Virus record (IMG/VR): IMGVR_UViG_3300032333_000288
Location: 1 to 60,863 of that record
Length of the DNA: 60,863 nt
Origin: a virus
Reading direction: 5' to 3' (one strand)
The notes under the pieces were generated by a model. The model saw nothing but the letters and a program-made list of their open reading frames with translations. It was not told the DNA's origin and searched no databases. Made by a program: the position numbers and the translations under genes. Shown in pieces: positions 25,504 to 38,200 of this stretch. Each line of letters opens with the position of its first letter. Positions within the stretch are counted from its first letter, which is position 1.

Positions 25504-27344
25504 TGCCCGGCGCCTCAGCACAAGTCTCGTCGGTCTTCTCACAAGCGGCGGCTTACGCCTCCGCTGCGCAGACCGCCGTCAACGCATTCACAAGCGCACT
25601 GTCCGCCTCGATCTACACCGTGCCGACGATGGACGTGGTGTGGGATTCCCCCGCTGCACCGACTCTGCCGTCCGTGCCGACCGCCCCGACGCTGCCCGAC
25701 ATCACCTTCGTCGCCCCGGCAGCGACGCCGTCAGCGCTGGCCCTGGCCGAGCCCGGCATCACCATCGACGACTTCGTCACGTCGGAGCCCACGCTCACCT
25801 TCCCATCGGCCCCGACGGTCTTCTACGACTCGGCCCCGCTGGTCCCTGCCGTCGCCGCAGTGACTGTGCCGGCGGCTCCGACCGTCGCTGCCGTGACCCT
25901 GCCGACGATGCTCGCGCTGAGCACGATCACCGTGCCGACGATCGATCTGCACGAGAGCTGGCTGACGCAGCTTGAGACGATCCCGACGCTCTCGCTGCTG
26001 GCGCCCACACCCTACAGCTACAGCCGCGGGGCGGCGTACGCCTCAGACTTGCTGGCTGACGTGAAGGCGAAGCTCGAAGAGCGTATCGCTGGCGGCACCG
26101 GCCTCTCGGCTGCCGTCGAGCAGGCGATCTGGGACCGCGCCCGCGACCGTGAGACCCGCACCGCGCAGGCGAACATTGATCAGGTCGCGCGTACGAACGA
26201 GGCGCTGGGCTTCCCACTGCCGAGCGGTACGCTGGCGTCTCAGCTCCGCGAGGCAGAGCAGAACTACTACGACAAGCTGTCGGAGTTCTCGCGTGACGTG
26301 AGCATCAAGCAGGCTGAGCTGGAGCAGGCGAACCTGAAGGACACGATTGCCGCCGGCATCCAGCTCGAAGGCCAGCTCATCGACTACTCGTGGAAGATGG
26401 AGAACTTGGCGTTCGAGTCCGCGAAGCAGTACGCCGAGAACGCGATTCAGATCCACAACGCCGCCATCGAGAAGTTCAAGGCGCTGATTGACGGGTACCG
26501 CGCCTACGCCTCTGCCTACGACACGATCATCAAAGGCCAGATGGCCGCGGTCGACATCTACAAGGCGCAGCTCGAAGGCGAGCAGACGAAGGCGAACATC
26601 AACACCGCTCTGGTGCAGCAGTACAAGGCGCAGATCGATGCCGGGCTGGCCCAGGTCGAGGTCTACAAGGCTCAGGTGCAGGGCGCGCAGACCCTGATCC
26701 AACTGGAGCAGACGAAGGTCAGCGCAGCTGCCGAGACGATCCGCGCCTACGTCGCCCAGGTGAATGCCGAGACCGCGAAGGTCGAAGCGTACAAGGCGTC
26801 AGTGCAGGCCGAGTCCACGAAGATCGAAGTGTTCCGCGCTCAGGTCGAAGCGTACAAGGCGAAGGTCGGCGCGCAGGCAGATCAAGCCCGCGCCGAGGTC
26901 AGCCGCTACTCCGCGCTCTTCCAGGCGAAGGCGTCCGAGTGGGAGGGCTACAAGGCCCAGGTCGGCGCCGAGAGCGAGCGCATCCGTGCACTGGGCATCC
27001 AGTCCAGCTCGCTGCTCGACGGCTTCAAGGCCGAGGTCGGTGCGGTACAGGCCGAAGCCGAGATGGCGACGACGGTGTGGAAGGGCACCGTGGCCCAGTA
27101 CGAAGCCGGCCAGAACATCGCCATCCAGACGGCGAAGTTCAACACCGATGCCTTCATCGCCACGAAGACCGCGGCCATGGAGGCAGCGAAGACCGGCGCT
27201 CAGGTGTACTCGCAGCTCACCGCATCCGCCTACAGCATGATGCGCGCCTCGGCCGCCATCCAGGGAACGGACCAGATGGCGGTGCAGTTCCAATACTCCG
27301 GCCAGACCTCATCGTCAGTCAGTCCGACCACCTCGCTTGGCTGA
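25503..27344 (+). CDS. long helical virion protein with repeated coiled-coil segment
   Basis: A 613-aa protein; ATG 25503 overlaps the previous stop and AGGAGGG lies just upstream. Residues 1-165 are Pro/Thr/Val/Ala-rich and largely beta (PTLPSVPTAPTLPDITF). From about 175 to 560 it is an uninterrupted helix-rich rod, with tandem units such as VEVYKAQVQGAQTLIQ, VEAYKASVQAESTKIE and VEAYKAKVGAQADQAR at about 28-residue spacing. The C-terminus is Ser/Thr-rich. Such a rod suggests a fibre, a tape-like element or an ejected internal protein. Confidence 0.72.
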   Translation: MPGASAQVSSVFSQAAAYASAAQTAVNAFTSALSASIYTVPTMDVVWDSPAAPTLPSVPTAPTLPDITFVAPAATPSALALAEPGITIDDFVTSEPTLTFPSAPTVFYDSAPLVPAVAAVTVPAAPTVAAVTLPTMLALSTITVPTIDLHESWLTQLETIPTLSLLAPTPYSYSRGAAYASDLLADVKAKLEERIAGGTGLSAAVEQAIWDRARDRETRTAQANIDQVARTNEALGFPLPSGTLASQLREAEQNYYDKLSEFSRDVSIKQAELEQANLKDTIAAGIQLEGQLIDYSWKMENLAFESAKQYAENAIQIHNAAIEKFKALIDGYRAYASAYDTIIKGQMAAVDIYKAQLEGEQTKANINTALVQQYKAQIDAGLAQVEVYKAQVQGAQTLIQLEQTKVSAAAETIRAYVAQVNAETAKVEAYKASVQAESTKIEVFRAQVEAYKAKVGAQADQARAEVSRYSALFQAKASEWEGYKAQVGAESERIRALGIQSSSLLDGFKAEVGAVQAEAEMATTVWKGTVAQYEAGQNIAIQTAKFNTDAFIATKTAAMEAAKTGAQVYSQLTASAYSMMRASAAIQGTDQMAVQFQYSGQTSSSVSPTTSLG

Positions 27345-27381
27345 CAGGCAAGAGGTCTGCCGGACACCCGCACGAACTACA

Positions 27382-27401
27382 ATCTAAGCTCTAACACAGA
27401 T
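27382..27401 (+). promoter_or_regulatory. copy of the 20-bp phage repeat element (site 4)
   Basis: ATCTAAGCTCTAACACAGAT lies in the 68-base gap and ends 11 bases before the ATG at 27413. Its two direct units (ATCTAAG, CTCTAAC) are the same as in the site at 56232, read on the minus strand. Confidence 0.65.
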
Positions 27402-27412
27402 CGGACAGAGAC

Positions 27413-29272
27413 ATGGTGCAGCCAGCAAACGAAGCAACCGGCGCGAAGTCCACCGGCTGGTTTAAGCGCACAGCGAACGCGCTGCGAAATCCCGTTCAGA
27501 CCCTGTCCTCGGCAATGCCGACGGTGCAGGGAGCGAGCAAAGCCGCCGGGGCAGCAACAGCACGCTTTGGCCCGGCGGCGGCGGGTGCCGGGGTCGTCTC
27601 CCACCTGAACGACTTCAAGATCGACGACCCGACGAACGACTCCACTGTCGGCGGCACGTTCAACGCACTGCGCAAATCTAGCGTGGCGGACGCAGTCAGG
27701 ATGCTGAACCCTGCAGCTGCGCTCGGCGCTGTGGCTGGCGGCGGGCTAGGCGACGTAGGCCGAAGCCTCAGCAAGGGCGCGCTCGAAGCAGGCATGGACC
27801 TGGGCTCGGCGGCGGCGAACGTCGCCGACATCTTCGTACCCGGCAAGGCTCCGGTCTCGACGGCGTACAACAGCTCGTTGCGTGAGAAGTTCGGCGATCA
27901 GCTCGTGGACCGCACCGGCACGGCCCCGGCTGCGCTTGCGCCGCAGCCCCAACCGGCCGCTGCCAAGGTCAACCCCCACTACGGCAACGAACACCTCCGC
28001 GCACCCTCCGCGCCCGCAACTACACCCGAGGCGGCACCAGTCAACCCCAACGGCGTCATTACGCGCGGCCCAGGCAACAGCTACTCGGGCACTGCCAACG
28101 CAAAGGCCGGCGCCGACATGGTGGACCCGCAGGGGGCTGCACTCGACGCGGCTACAGGCGTGAAGAGTGGAGCCCGTGCGGGGTACGGTGTCTCGACGAT
28201 CGACGGCATCGGTGTCGAGGGTCACCTGCGCCAGCTCGCCAACATCCGCGCGCTCGGTGGACCCGGCGCAGGCGAACCTATCAACACCGGCGCCGCGGGC
28301 TTCGGCGGCGCCACGCTGAGTAGCGCGCTCCGAGAGAAGGTCGAACGCGAGAAGACCCCCAGCATGAACGGCCTGTCTGCGCAGCAGGCCGTCGCGGCGC
28401 AGCAAGGGCAGCGGCAGCTCGCGCAGGGGTTTGATCTCGCCCAGATGCAGAACGCCACGGCCCAGGCCGGGCAGGCGAACCAGCTCCGCACGGCGGAGAT
28501 GAACAACGCCACGCTGCGCGAGAACAACGCAAACACGGCGCGCGTAAATCTGCGCGGGCACGAGCTGGACTTCGAGCGTGGCATGGCGCCCATCCGGTTC
28601 CAACAGCAGCAACGTGCGCAGATCGCCGACCTCCTGAAGAGCACGAACGGCGACCCGGCAGCGGCGGCGCAACAGGCGCTTGCCGCAGGGCGCGTCGATC
28701 TGGCCGAGACCCTGTCGAAGCCTGTCGCCACGATGCAGGGCGAAGCGGAGAAGCGCGACGGACTGATCGAGAACAAACGCAAGGAGATCGCTGCCGGTGT
28801 GAAGGGCGCGTTCAACCACATGGACAAGGACGGTCAGCCGAAGATGTCCGAGGCGCTCGAAGCGCAGGCCATCGCCCGGTTCATGCGGGCCAACCCCGAC
28901 TTCCACAAGGAAGGCGACCCCGTCAAGCGCCAGCAGATGCTCGACGACGCGCTCGGCGACGAGGAGCTGATGGCCCGATTCAGCAAGCCAACATCTGGCG
29001 GGTGGGCGAGCCTTGTGCCGAACTTCATCTCTGGCAACAAGCCGATGCTCCGCCAGGACAACATCCCGAACGCAGAGCTGCTGGCGAAGGGCAAGATCAG
29101 CGGCGCCATCGGCGGCGTCCGCGGCGCGCTGAGCCCAGACGCGGAGAAGGGCGACCGATTCTTCGACCCGGGCGACGGCTACGAAGCCGTGAACATGGGC
29201 GACCTGAGCGCACGCGCGCTGGCCCGCCTGGAGAAGCACCGCAAAGAAGCAGCCGAACGGCTGAGGAAGTAA
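27413..29272 (+). CDS. probable internal (ejection) virion protein
   Basis: A 619-aa Ala/Gly-rich protein. The N-terminal 130 residues are small-residue-rich with weakly hydrophobic stretches (AGAATARFGPAAAGAGVVSH, ALGAVAGGGLGDVG). The middle is low-complexity, Pro/Ala-rich linker. From about 330 onward long helices are predicted (QAVAAQQGQRQLAQGFDLAQ, QAGQANQLRTAEMNNATLRE). Together with the giant gene 3 bases downstream, this is the layout of podovirus internal proteins released with DNA. No enzymatic motif seen. Confidence 0.65.
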   Translation: MVQPANEATGAKSTGWFKRTANALRNPVQTLSSAMPTVQGASKAAGAATARFGPAAAGAGVVSHLNDFKIDDPTNDSTVGGTFNALRKSSVADAVRMLNPAAALGAVAGGGLGDVGRSLSKGALEAGMDLGSAAANVADIFVPGKAPVSTAYNSSLREKFGDQLVDRTGTAPAALAPQPQPAAAKVNPHYGNEHLRAPSAPATTPEAAPVNPNGVITRGPGNSYSGTANAKAGADMVDPQGAALDAATGVKSGARAGYGVSTIDGIGVEGHLRQLANIRALGGPGAGEPINTGAAGFGGATLSSALREKVEREKTPSMNGLSAQQAVAAQQGQRQLAQGFDLAQMQNATAQAGQANQLRTAEMNNATLRENNANTARVNLRGHELDFERGMAPIRFQQQQRAQIADLLKSTNGDPAAAAQQALAAGRVDLAETLSKPVATMQGEAEKRDGLIENKRKEIAAGVKGAFNHMDKDGQPKMSEALEAQAIARFMRANPDFHKEGDPVKRQQMLDDALGDEELMARFSKPTSGGWASLVPNFISGNKPMLRQDNIPNAELLAKGKISGAIGGVRGALSPDAEKGDRFFDPGDGYEAVNMGDLSARALARLEKHRKEAAERLRK

Positions 29273-29275
29273 CTC

Positions 29276-32200
29276 ATGGCGACCCTGCGCGACCTCGTCC
29301 CCGGACTCGATCAATCACTCGCGGGCCTGGTCCCAGGCTCTGGCCCCTCGCCCGTGCAGCAGGGGCTTCGTGGCCCGGCCACGGCCCTGATCGAGGATGA
29401 GGCGGAAGCCGCAGGCATGGGCCAGCTCCGCCGTGGCTTCACCACCGGGCGGCTCCAGGCAGACGCGAACGCGCTGGCCACTGATGAGTCTGCTGCCCGC
29501 GCTGCGGGCGACACTGCTGCAGCCGACGCACTGCGCCTGCGCATCGGCGGGCTCCAGCAGCGCGCCAAGACCTTCGCCCCCACCGAGCAGGACGTGACCC
29601 AGCTTGACTGGCAACCCGGGCGCATCCTCGATTACGGCCTCGCCACGATGGGGCAGGGCGCGGCGAGCATGACGGACCCGCTGGCCGTCGGCGTTGGTGC
29701 GAACGCTGCAGCCGGCGTGCTCGGCCTCATCCCTCACCCGCTGGCACAGGGCGGCGCGAAAGCGCTGCGTGCCGGCGGCATCCTGGGTGGCGGCTACCTG
29801 AACTACCGCCAGAACAAGGGCGAGTTCTACAACCAGGCAGTCGAAGATCCGACGCTGCTGGCCGGCAGGACCGCGCAGGAGATCGACCGGGCCGGCACGG
29901 GCCACGGCGTTGTGGCCGGCGCTCTGGACACCGCACTGCCGGCCTGGGCGGCGAACCGCATCGTGCCGGGCGGCACGAAGGTGCTGTCAGGGCTGGGCGG
30001 CGGGATGAAGGCCGCGCTCGGCCTGGGCGGCGAGGCAGTGACCGAGACACTGCAGGGCGAGAGCAAGCGCGGCATCCTGGGTCTCCTGAACCCGCAGCGC
30101 GACACCAGCGGCGACGCGGCGGAGCGCTGGAACGACGCCGTGGGTGGCGCCATCGGCGCGGCGCCGATCGTGGGCTTGAGCCACCTGGGCGACAAGGCGA
30201 ACGCCCGCCTGGGCGTGAAGGACGACACCTCCAGCGACGACGTGAGCGGCGGCAAGACGATGCCCGGGGCACCGAAGCGCGAGAAGCTCACCGACTCCCT
30301 GAAGCGCGGCGCGGCGAAGTACACCGACGACGACGCAGCAGAGAAGTGGAACGAGACCCTGCAAGGGCTGCACAACCCCGACCAGGAAGTCGCCACGACC
30401 GAGCAGCACGCTGCCCTGCTGAAGGAGCTGGGCGGGCGCGCGGCAAAGGGCGACACCGTCGCGCAGCAGCACATCGACGCGCTGAACAAGCTCGACCCCG
30501 CGGACAGCGCCACGTGGTACGGCGCACCGCAGCGTGACGCCGCCTACGAGCACATCCTGGGCGACGGCACGGACCACGAGAAGGTCATCGAAGCCTACAA
30601 GGGCCGCAAGCTGAACGCGCAGGGCGGCAGCGACACGGCCCCGGTGCGGCTCGCGGCCAGCATCCTGAGTAGCTCGCTGCCCGAGAACGCCGACCAGGCG
30701 CTGCACGCGGAGGCGAAGGACATCGCCCGCGAGCTGGCCAGCTTCGCCGACGTGGCGGAAGGACGCGGCAAACTGCACGACCCGCTCAAGGCGCAGGGTG
30801 TGGCTCAGCGCATTGCTGACGTGTTCCCCGGCAAGACCGCCGCCGCGCTGGTGGCGAAGGTAGCTACGGCCATCGGCGTCGAGACCACCCCGCTGTTCAA
30901 GCAGCTCCAGCAGAACCTCGCCGGGGCGGCAGACATCGCGAACGTGAAGAAGAGCGGGCGTACCAGCCGCGCCGCCGTGGGCGATCAGCTCGTGGCCCTG
31001 ATCCCCGCGAGCAAGCAGCTAGCCCTGCGCAACGAAGGTATCGACCTGACCAGCCCGGCCTACAAGGCAGCGCTGGTGGACTACGTCGAGCAGCTCGGCA
31101 AGGCGATCAGCTACGGCGCCACGGACAACAAGGGTGAGCCTATCGCCGTGTCCCCGTCGGCCTACGCGAAGCTGACAGCGAAGGTCGGCAGTGAGGCCGC
31201 GGTAGCGATGCTGGACATGGTGTCGCCCGGCAAGATCATCGAGAAGGAGTCGGACGCACCGAAAGAGAACGGCGGCGGGACGACCGGGCCGGCGAAGGAG
31301 AGCGACCGCGAAGGCGAGAAGCGCAGCGGTGGCTTGGGCGACGACCTGGAGATGGACGACTTCGACATCGACGCCGCGAAGAAGAGCATGGAGCGGGCGC
31401 CGGGGGCGAAGCTGTACCTGACGAAGGGCAAGCGCGGGATCGCCACTGCCGGCGACACCGAGGGTGCGCACCCGTTTGTCCGGGACAAGAAGACCGGCAA
31501 CTTGCCGAAGCTCTCACTCGCTGACGACACGGACACGAAGTCCGGCTTCAACACGCTCGAAGCAATGGAAGAGCGCGCGTACGAGATGCTGACCGGCAAG
31601 CCGTGGGAGCCACTGCCAGGCGACGATCTGAAGGACATGGAGACCTACTGGACCTCCATGCAGAAGACAGTAGAAGAGGGCGGCACGAAGGTGACACGCC
31701 GCACGACGCAGGAGCTGTCGCCCGGCCAGTACATCAAGAACGACGACCCGAAGGCTCAGCCCGTGCTCGGCATCGGCAGCTTCCGCATCCGCCGCATCTC
31801 GGCGAAGGACGTGATGGACGACCGCGGCGTGGCCGCTGGCCGGCGCACGACGCTGCTGCGGCAGTATCTGGCGCAGGACGGTGTACTCGGCGAGGACGAC
31901 CGGACCCTGACGCAGCTCGCCACGCTCAGCCGCAAGATTCGCGAGCTGACCGATGAGGCTCAGCCGCAGCCCGTGAAGCGCAACCCCCAAGCCGTGCCCC
32001 TGGCCGGTCAGGGCGTAGCCGAACTCGAAGAGCTGAAAGCCCAGCGCACCGAGGTGATCGCCAAGCTCGCCAAGAAGATCGGCGTCGAGGCGAAGGACGA
32101 CGCCACCGTCGAAGACCTGGCGAACGCCTACTTCGGCCAGCGCTTCCTGATCACCGCCGAGCAGATGGCCGAGAAGGACCAGCTCCGCCTGAACCAGGCG

Positions 32201-35200
32201 GAGGTGCTGGCGATGATCCGCAAGGGCAACCAGTACATCAACAAGAGCACGGACCCGACGCTCGGCCCCTCGCCCGTCGAGGTGCAGGCGGACATGAACC
32301 TGATCCGCTTCCGCTCGAAGTCCGCGATCACGAAGAGCGACGAGAAGCGCGGCATCGCCGTGATCCCTGCCAGCGAGCTGGTGGCCTGGGTCTTCGCCAA
32401 CCGCAACGACTACAAGGGCGTTGAGGGCGGAAAAGAGAGTGCGTTGGAGTACCGCAACGCGCTGATGGAAGGCATCGGCGCGCTGGCCGAGGGCGGCTAC
32501 ATGGACGCGCTGCCGTTCATGATCAACGCCGAAGGCAACATCGAGCGCTTCGGCTCGAAGAAGCATGGCGGGTTCCCGCCATCGCTGAAGCTGGGCGGCA
32601 TGCGGCAGGCGGACCTGAACGAGGGCTCGAAGCGCATCGTCGCGGCGATTGTCGCCACGGACAAGGCGGAAAAGGAGATCCTCGACAAGATGACGCCGAA
32701 GCAGCGCGCCAAGTACGAGGCGGCTGCTGAGAAGAAGCGGAACGACGAGGTCGCCCGAGACCAGGAGAAGACTGAGAAGGTCAAGAACACGGACCCGGAT
32801 GAGCTGGTGAGCGAAGGGCGCGAGCACAACCCGAAGACCGCTGCGCGCCCAGTCGCTCAGCGCTCGCTCGATCTCGTGCCACCGTCTAAGGGCGAAGCCG
32901 GGCCTCACCCTGTCCTCATGTCCACGCCGGCCAAGGAAGCCCCGCCTGCACGGTACTGGGACGCGCCTGCGGCAGAGCCGACGGAGCCGGCGGCGTTCAC
33001 GAACCCTGAGTTCGACAACCCGCTGGGCACGCCCGACCGGCGGTTCGTGGGCGGCACCCAGATCCAGGGCGATCTGCCGGGCATGCCCGAAGCGCCCGGC
33101 CCGAACACCGGGGTCGAGCGCCCCTACACCACAGCCGTCGGCGTGTCCCGGCCCAGCCAGAAGGTGGACGAGAAGCGCTCAGGGCGCTTCCCCGTCGCCC
33201 CCGAGACCGTCGAGACCCGCCGCGACAACGTCGAGCGCACCCAGCTCGACTGGGACCTCAAGGCCCAGGACGGCGGGGTGCCGACGGACTTCACAGCCGC
33301 CCAGATGGCGAAGGCCGTCGCTGACGCGGCGCTGACAGAAGGCGAGACCCGCCCACTGACCCCGACGAACGCCACGGCCCGCGCGCCGGCCCTGGCGCGG
33401 GAGATCCTGTGGCAGCTCGACAGCTTCGACGGCCTGTTTGAGGGCAAGCGGGTGACGAGCGACGTGCCTGCCGACCCGCAGGGCGCCTTCCAGCGCATCC
33501 AGCGCCTCGTGGCGGCACTTTCTCGACCCGTCAGCACCACAGGTAGCCGCCCGGCCGGCGGGAGGCACTACGCGGCTCCCTTGGCCCTGATCCTGACTCC
33601 GGCGAACGTGAAGGTCCTGATCAGCAAGGCGCAGAACAAGGCCGCTGCCGGCCCGCGCCTGGAGCGCATGCGCGACAAGGTAGCACGAGCGCTGCTGCTG
33701 GCAGACGACAACGACCTGTCCCTGGCTGGGCGGGTGGTGGCTGCGCGGGCACTGCTGGGCAACGACGCCCTGACCAGCGCGACGATGAAGGCCCCGCTGA
33801 AGGTCATGGCTGACCGGGAAGAGAAGCGGCAGGCGGACGCGGCGGCGGACCAGCACCTCGAAGAGGTGGCGCGGAAAGCGAAGATTGCTGCGGTGCAGCA
33901 GAAGCGTTCAGCGAAGCCCATGCAGGCGAAGACTGAGGCGCCCGCAGAGGTCGACCTGTTCGGCCCTACGCCCAACGGGCGCCGCGCGCTGAAGACCGCG
34001 AGCATAGACACGCTGCTGAACGCCCGGGAGAAGGCCGTCAACCAGTTGCGCTACGACGACGCAGGCGTTGAGTACAACCCGGAACTCGATACGGATGCCG
34101 CAGTCATCCTTGCAACGCGCGTGGAAGCGCCGCCGGATGACGAGTTTTCGGCCGGGGTACTGCGAGCTATCGACGCTATCGACCACGAGATCAAGCGGCG
34201 TCGCGGCGAGGTGGGGACGCAGGCGAAGACCGAGCCGGCCAAGGTCAAGCTCAACGGCACGAGCGCCTACGTCGCCAAGGATCAAGCCAAGGCGGACAAG
34301 GCCAACAAGTTCATTGGGCGCGGCTCGGAGAGCAGCAGCACGGCCCAGTACGCCAAGGACTTCGGCCCCGCTGCCAACACCGGGACCTACGTCAGCACCG
34401 ACCGCGTGTTCGTGTCCGCTGAGGGCAAGCGCGAAGGGCGCGTGAACCCTGACCGCGCGGAGCTGGACAAGGCGGTGGCCGCGGGCGTGACGTTCATCAC
34501 CGACGACGCTCCGAACCGCGAGCGCGGCTACAACGTCGGTGAGCGGCAGATCGCGAAGTACCTGACCGAGAACGGCTACGCCGAGACGGCGCCGGGCGAG
34601 TGGATGAAGACTGAGGCCCCCGCCCAGACTCAGCGCTCCGTCCGCGACATGCCGATGAACTACAAGGACGGCACGAACGGCATGCGCATGCGCCCAGCGC
34701 TGGTCGGCAAGTCCACAATGGACCTGATCCGTGAGGGTGTCCGCACGGCCACGACCGGCGCGCTGGAGCGCTTCCGCGGTCTGAAGGTGGGCGACGTGTT
34801 CACGGTCGTGGGTGCAGACGACGAGCGCATCCAGGTGCGCATGACCCAGAACCCGCGCCCGGTGTCTGAGCTGACGCCGAGCGAGTGGGCCACGCCCGAG
34901 GGCTGGGCGACGGTGAACTACGCGAAGTACAAGGATGCATGGCAGATCAAGTACGAGCTGGTGAATAAGCCGGTTGCGACAGAGGCCCCGGCCCCCAAGC
35001 TCAACGCCATGCGCGGCCCGGCCCGGCCCACTCGCAAACTCAACGCCATGTCCGCGCGCATCCACAGCGAGCTGGGCCGGGCAGGATTCCCCGCCACGCA
35101 CGACTCGCCGATCCGGCACGAAGGTCGGTTCGACTGGCGCGAGCACGCCATGAAGGGCGAGGGCGCCATGGTCAAGGGCGCCGGCACGTACCTCAGCACT

Positions 35201-38200
35201 TCTGAGAGCGTGAACAAATACTACAAGGGGATGTTCACGGCGAAAGTCGAACCCGAATACGACTACGTGGCGGCTGACCGCATCAATACTCAGTTCATCA
35301 AAGCCGTCGGCGCGCGGACTGAAGTCAGCAGCGACGCCGCGAAGATCGCCGTCGGCAAGGGCAAAGAAGAAGCCGTCGCCTTCGTTCAACGGACCCTGGA
35401 CGAGCACCTCAAAGATGGGCCCGAGTCCACGATCTCGCAGGCCGAGTTCGATAAGTGGACAGAGCGCTACGAAAAATTGTTGAGGGCTATCAAAGCCATG
35501 CCGGAAAGCGAGATGCGTCCAAAGCGCATAGACGGGTTCCGAAACGACAAGTCCCCCACCTACGAAGTCTCCGTGAACATCCCGCAGGAGCAGCTCCTGA
35601 ACTGGGACAAGCCGCTGAGCGAGCAGAGCACGAAGATGCAAGAGGTGGCGAAGAAGGTGGCGGGCGAAGGGAAGATCGCAGACCTCTCACTGAAATGGAA
35701 ACAGGACGCCGACGATCTGTACACGGCAACTGACCCCGACACTTTCGCCATCTACACAATCCAGCAAGTCACCCCGAGCAAGTTCATCCTCACCGATGGG
35801 ATCGAAGAGATCGTCGGGATATACAGCTCACTCGAACAAGCGAAGCACGAAGCCGAGAAAGTGACGTTCGCCGGGCCTGACTCCGACAGGAAGATACTCA
35901 ACTACAGGGGCGAAGACTTCTACCGCGCGCTCTCGGACCACTTCGCTCCGGGCGACCGCGACACGGGCGACCGGCAGGCCAGCGACTACCTCCAAGCCGC
36001 TGGCATCCTGGGCCACCGCATGAAGGCCAGCGCCAAGGACGGCACGCAGAATCCAAACTACGTCATCTACGACGACAGCAAAATCACGACGAACTACGTT
36101 CACTTCAACGCCGAGACCGCGACCAAGGTCTCGTCGGACGCCGAAGTGGCCGAAGCCCTTGCCATGCTGAAGAAGACCCTCGGCCCGAAGATCATGGTCG
36201 AGGTCAGCAAGGACTTCCCGAATGCGGGCGAGTACCTCGAAGCTGAGCGGCTCATCAAGTTGTCCACGGTCATCGGCCCAGGCGTGCTCTCCGTGGCGTA
36301 TCACGAGGCACTGCACGACGCCTGGGCCAACGTGCTGAAGAACCACCCCGGCGCACGTGAGGCGCTGAGCAAGGTGATGTCGAGCCCTACCATGCTGGCC
36401 CGTCTTCAGGACAAGCTGGCGAACGAACCCGATGCCCTGGCGGCTATCGCCGACGGTGCGCCGCACGCAGCCGAAGAGCGCGTCGCCTACGCCTACCAGT
36501 TCTGGGCCGCGGGCGAGCTGGACGTGGACAAGCCGGCGACGACTCTGTTCGCAAAATTCCGCAAGATGCTGCGCAAGGTGCTGGGCATGGTGCGCGAGAG
36601 CGAGACCGCGCTCGACATCATGACCGCCCTGCACGACGGCAAGCTGGCTGAGCCCAGCGCTGCCGGGCGCGTGCTCAAGGAGATCATGGCCCGCGAGACC
36701 TGGAACGCGGACGTGAAGCGCAAGTTCGACAAGGTGATCCAGAACAGCTTCGCTGCGATCGCACCGAGCAACGACGTGCTGCGCCGCGAGACCCTCAGCG
36801 GCACGGCCCGGCTGCTGGGCAAGATCATGTTCTCGAACCCGGGCGAAGAGGCTGCGGGCGGCGACCAGGGCTACCTGAACGCACGCAAGCAGAAGATCGC
36901 CCAGTACACGAACTACCTGCACGCAGCCCTGAAGGGGCTGAGCGAGCGCGATCTGGCCGAGGTGGCGAAGCAGCTCCAGCTCAAGACACCTCTGGAGCAG
37001 ATCACCTACGCCCCAGTGCGCGACGCCGTCAAGGGTGTGCGTGCGCTGACGAAGCGGTACTACGAGTACGCCACCCAGAAGTCGCCGCACGGTGAGCCGG
37101 TGCTGAAGCTGGAGTTCCTCGGCGAAGACCACTACCCGCGCGTGTGGGACTTGCGCAAGCTCGTCGACGACGGTGACGGGCAGGCGAAGTTCATCGCCAT
37201 GCTGCTGCAGCCGAAGTACAAGAAGCCCATGGCCGCTGCGATGGCGATGGCGAACGCAGGCCGCAAGGTCATGACCCCCGTAGAGGTGGGCATGGCGATG
37301 GTGCGGGGGGAGAAGATCAACGCCGCATACACCGCCGAGCAGATTGCCCTGAAGATGTACGAGCGCCTCGTCGAGAAGAACGGCGTGGACGACATGTCCG
37401 CGGACAGCGACCGCATGGACGACGAGCTGCTCGACCCGTTCTTCGCCAGCCAGAAGGAGCGCAGCTTCAAGTGGCTGGACGACGCGGATGTGGAGCCGTT
37501 CCTGGACAAGGACGTTGTCTCGGCGATGACCCGCTACCTACACCAAGGCATCCGCGCTGTGGAGTTCAGCCGGCGCTTCGGCGAGCGCGGCAAGTTCCTG
37601 CGCCCGCTGCTGGTTATGAAGGGCGACCCGGTGTTCAACTCCGAGACCGGCAAGGTCGAACCGGCGGAGACCCACGGGCGCATCGCCAGCGAGATGTACG
37701 AGAGCCTGAAGAAGGCCGGCACGAAGGGCAAGGAGGCGGACCTGATCGTCGCCCGGCACATGGACGACGTGCGCAAGGCAGTCGCCGCGCATGAAGGCTC
37801 TCTAGGCCACACGATCAGCCCGACATGGCGCAAGTTCAGCAGCGCGGCGATGGCCTACCAGAACCTGCGCCTGCTGCCGCTGAGCCTGTTCGCTGCGTTC
37901 GGCGACACGATCGGCATCGCAGCACGTTTCGGCGAAGGTGGCGGGAAGCTGGCTTTCCAGGCGTTCACGCAGGGCCTGCGTGACGTGTACGCCCGCTGGA
38001 AGGACGCCGCCAGCGACATGCCGGCTGAGCGCCAGAAGACGGTCTGGGAGAACATCGCCGAGATGGTCGGCGCGGTGGACAGCCACATGCTCCTGGAACA
38101 GATGGGCAACGCTGCTGCCAGCGAGTTCACGACGGACTGGGCACGCAAGGCGAACCGTGCGCTGTTCATGGCGAACGGCCTGACCGCCTGGGACCGCAGC

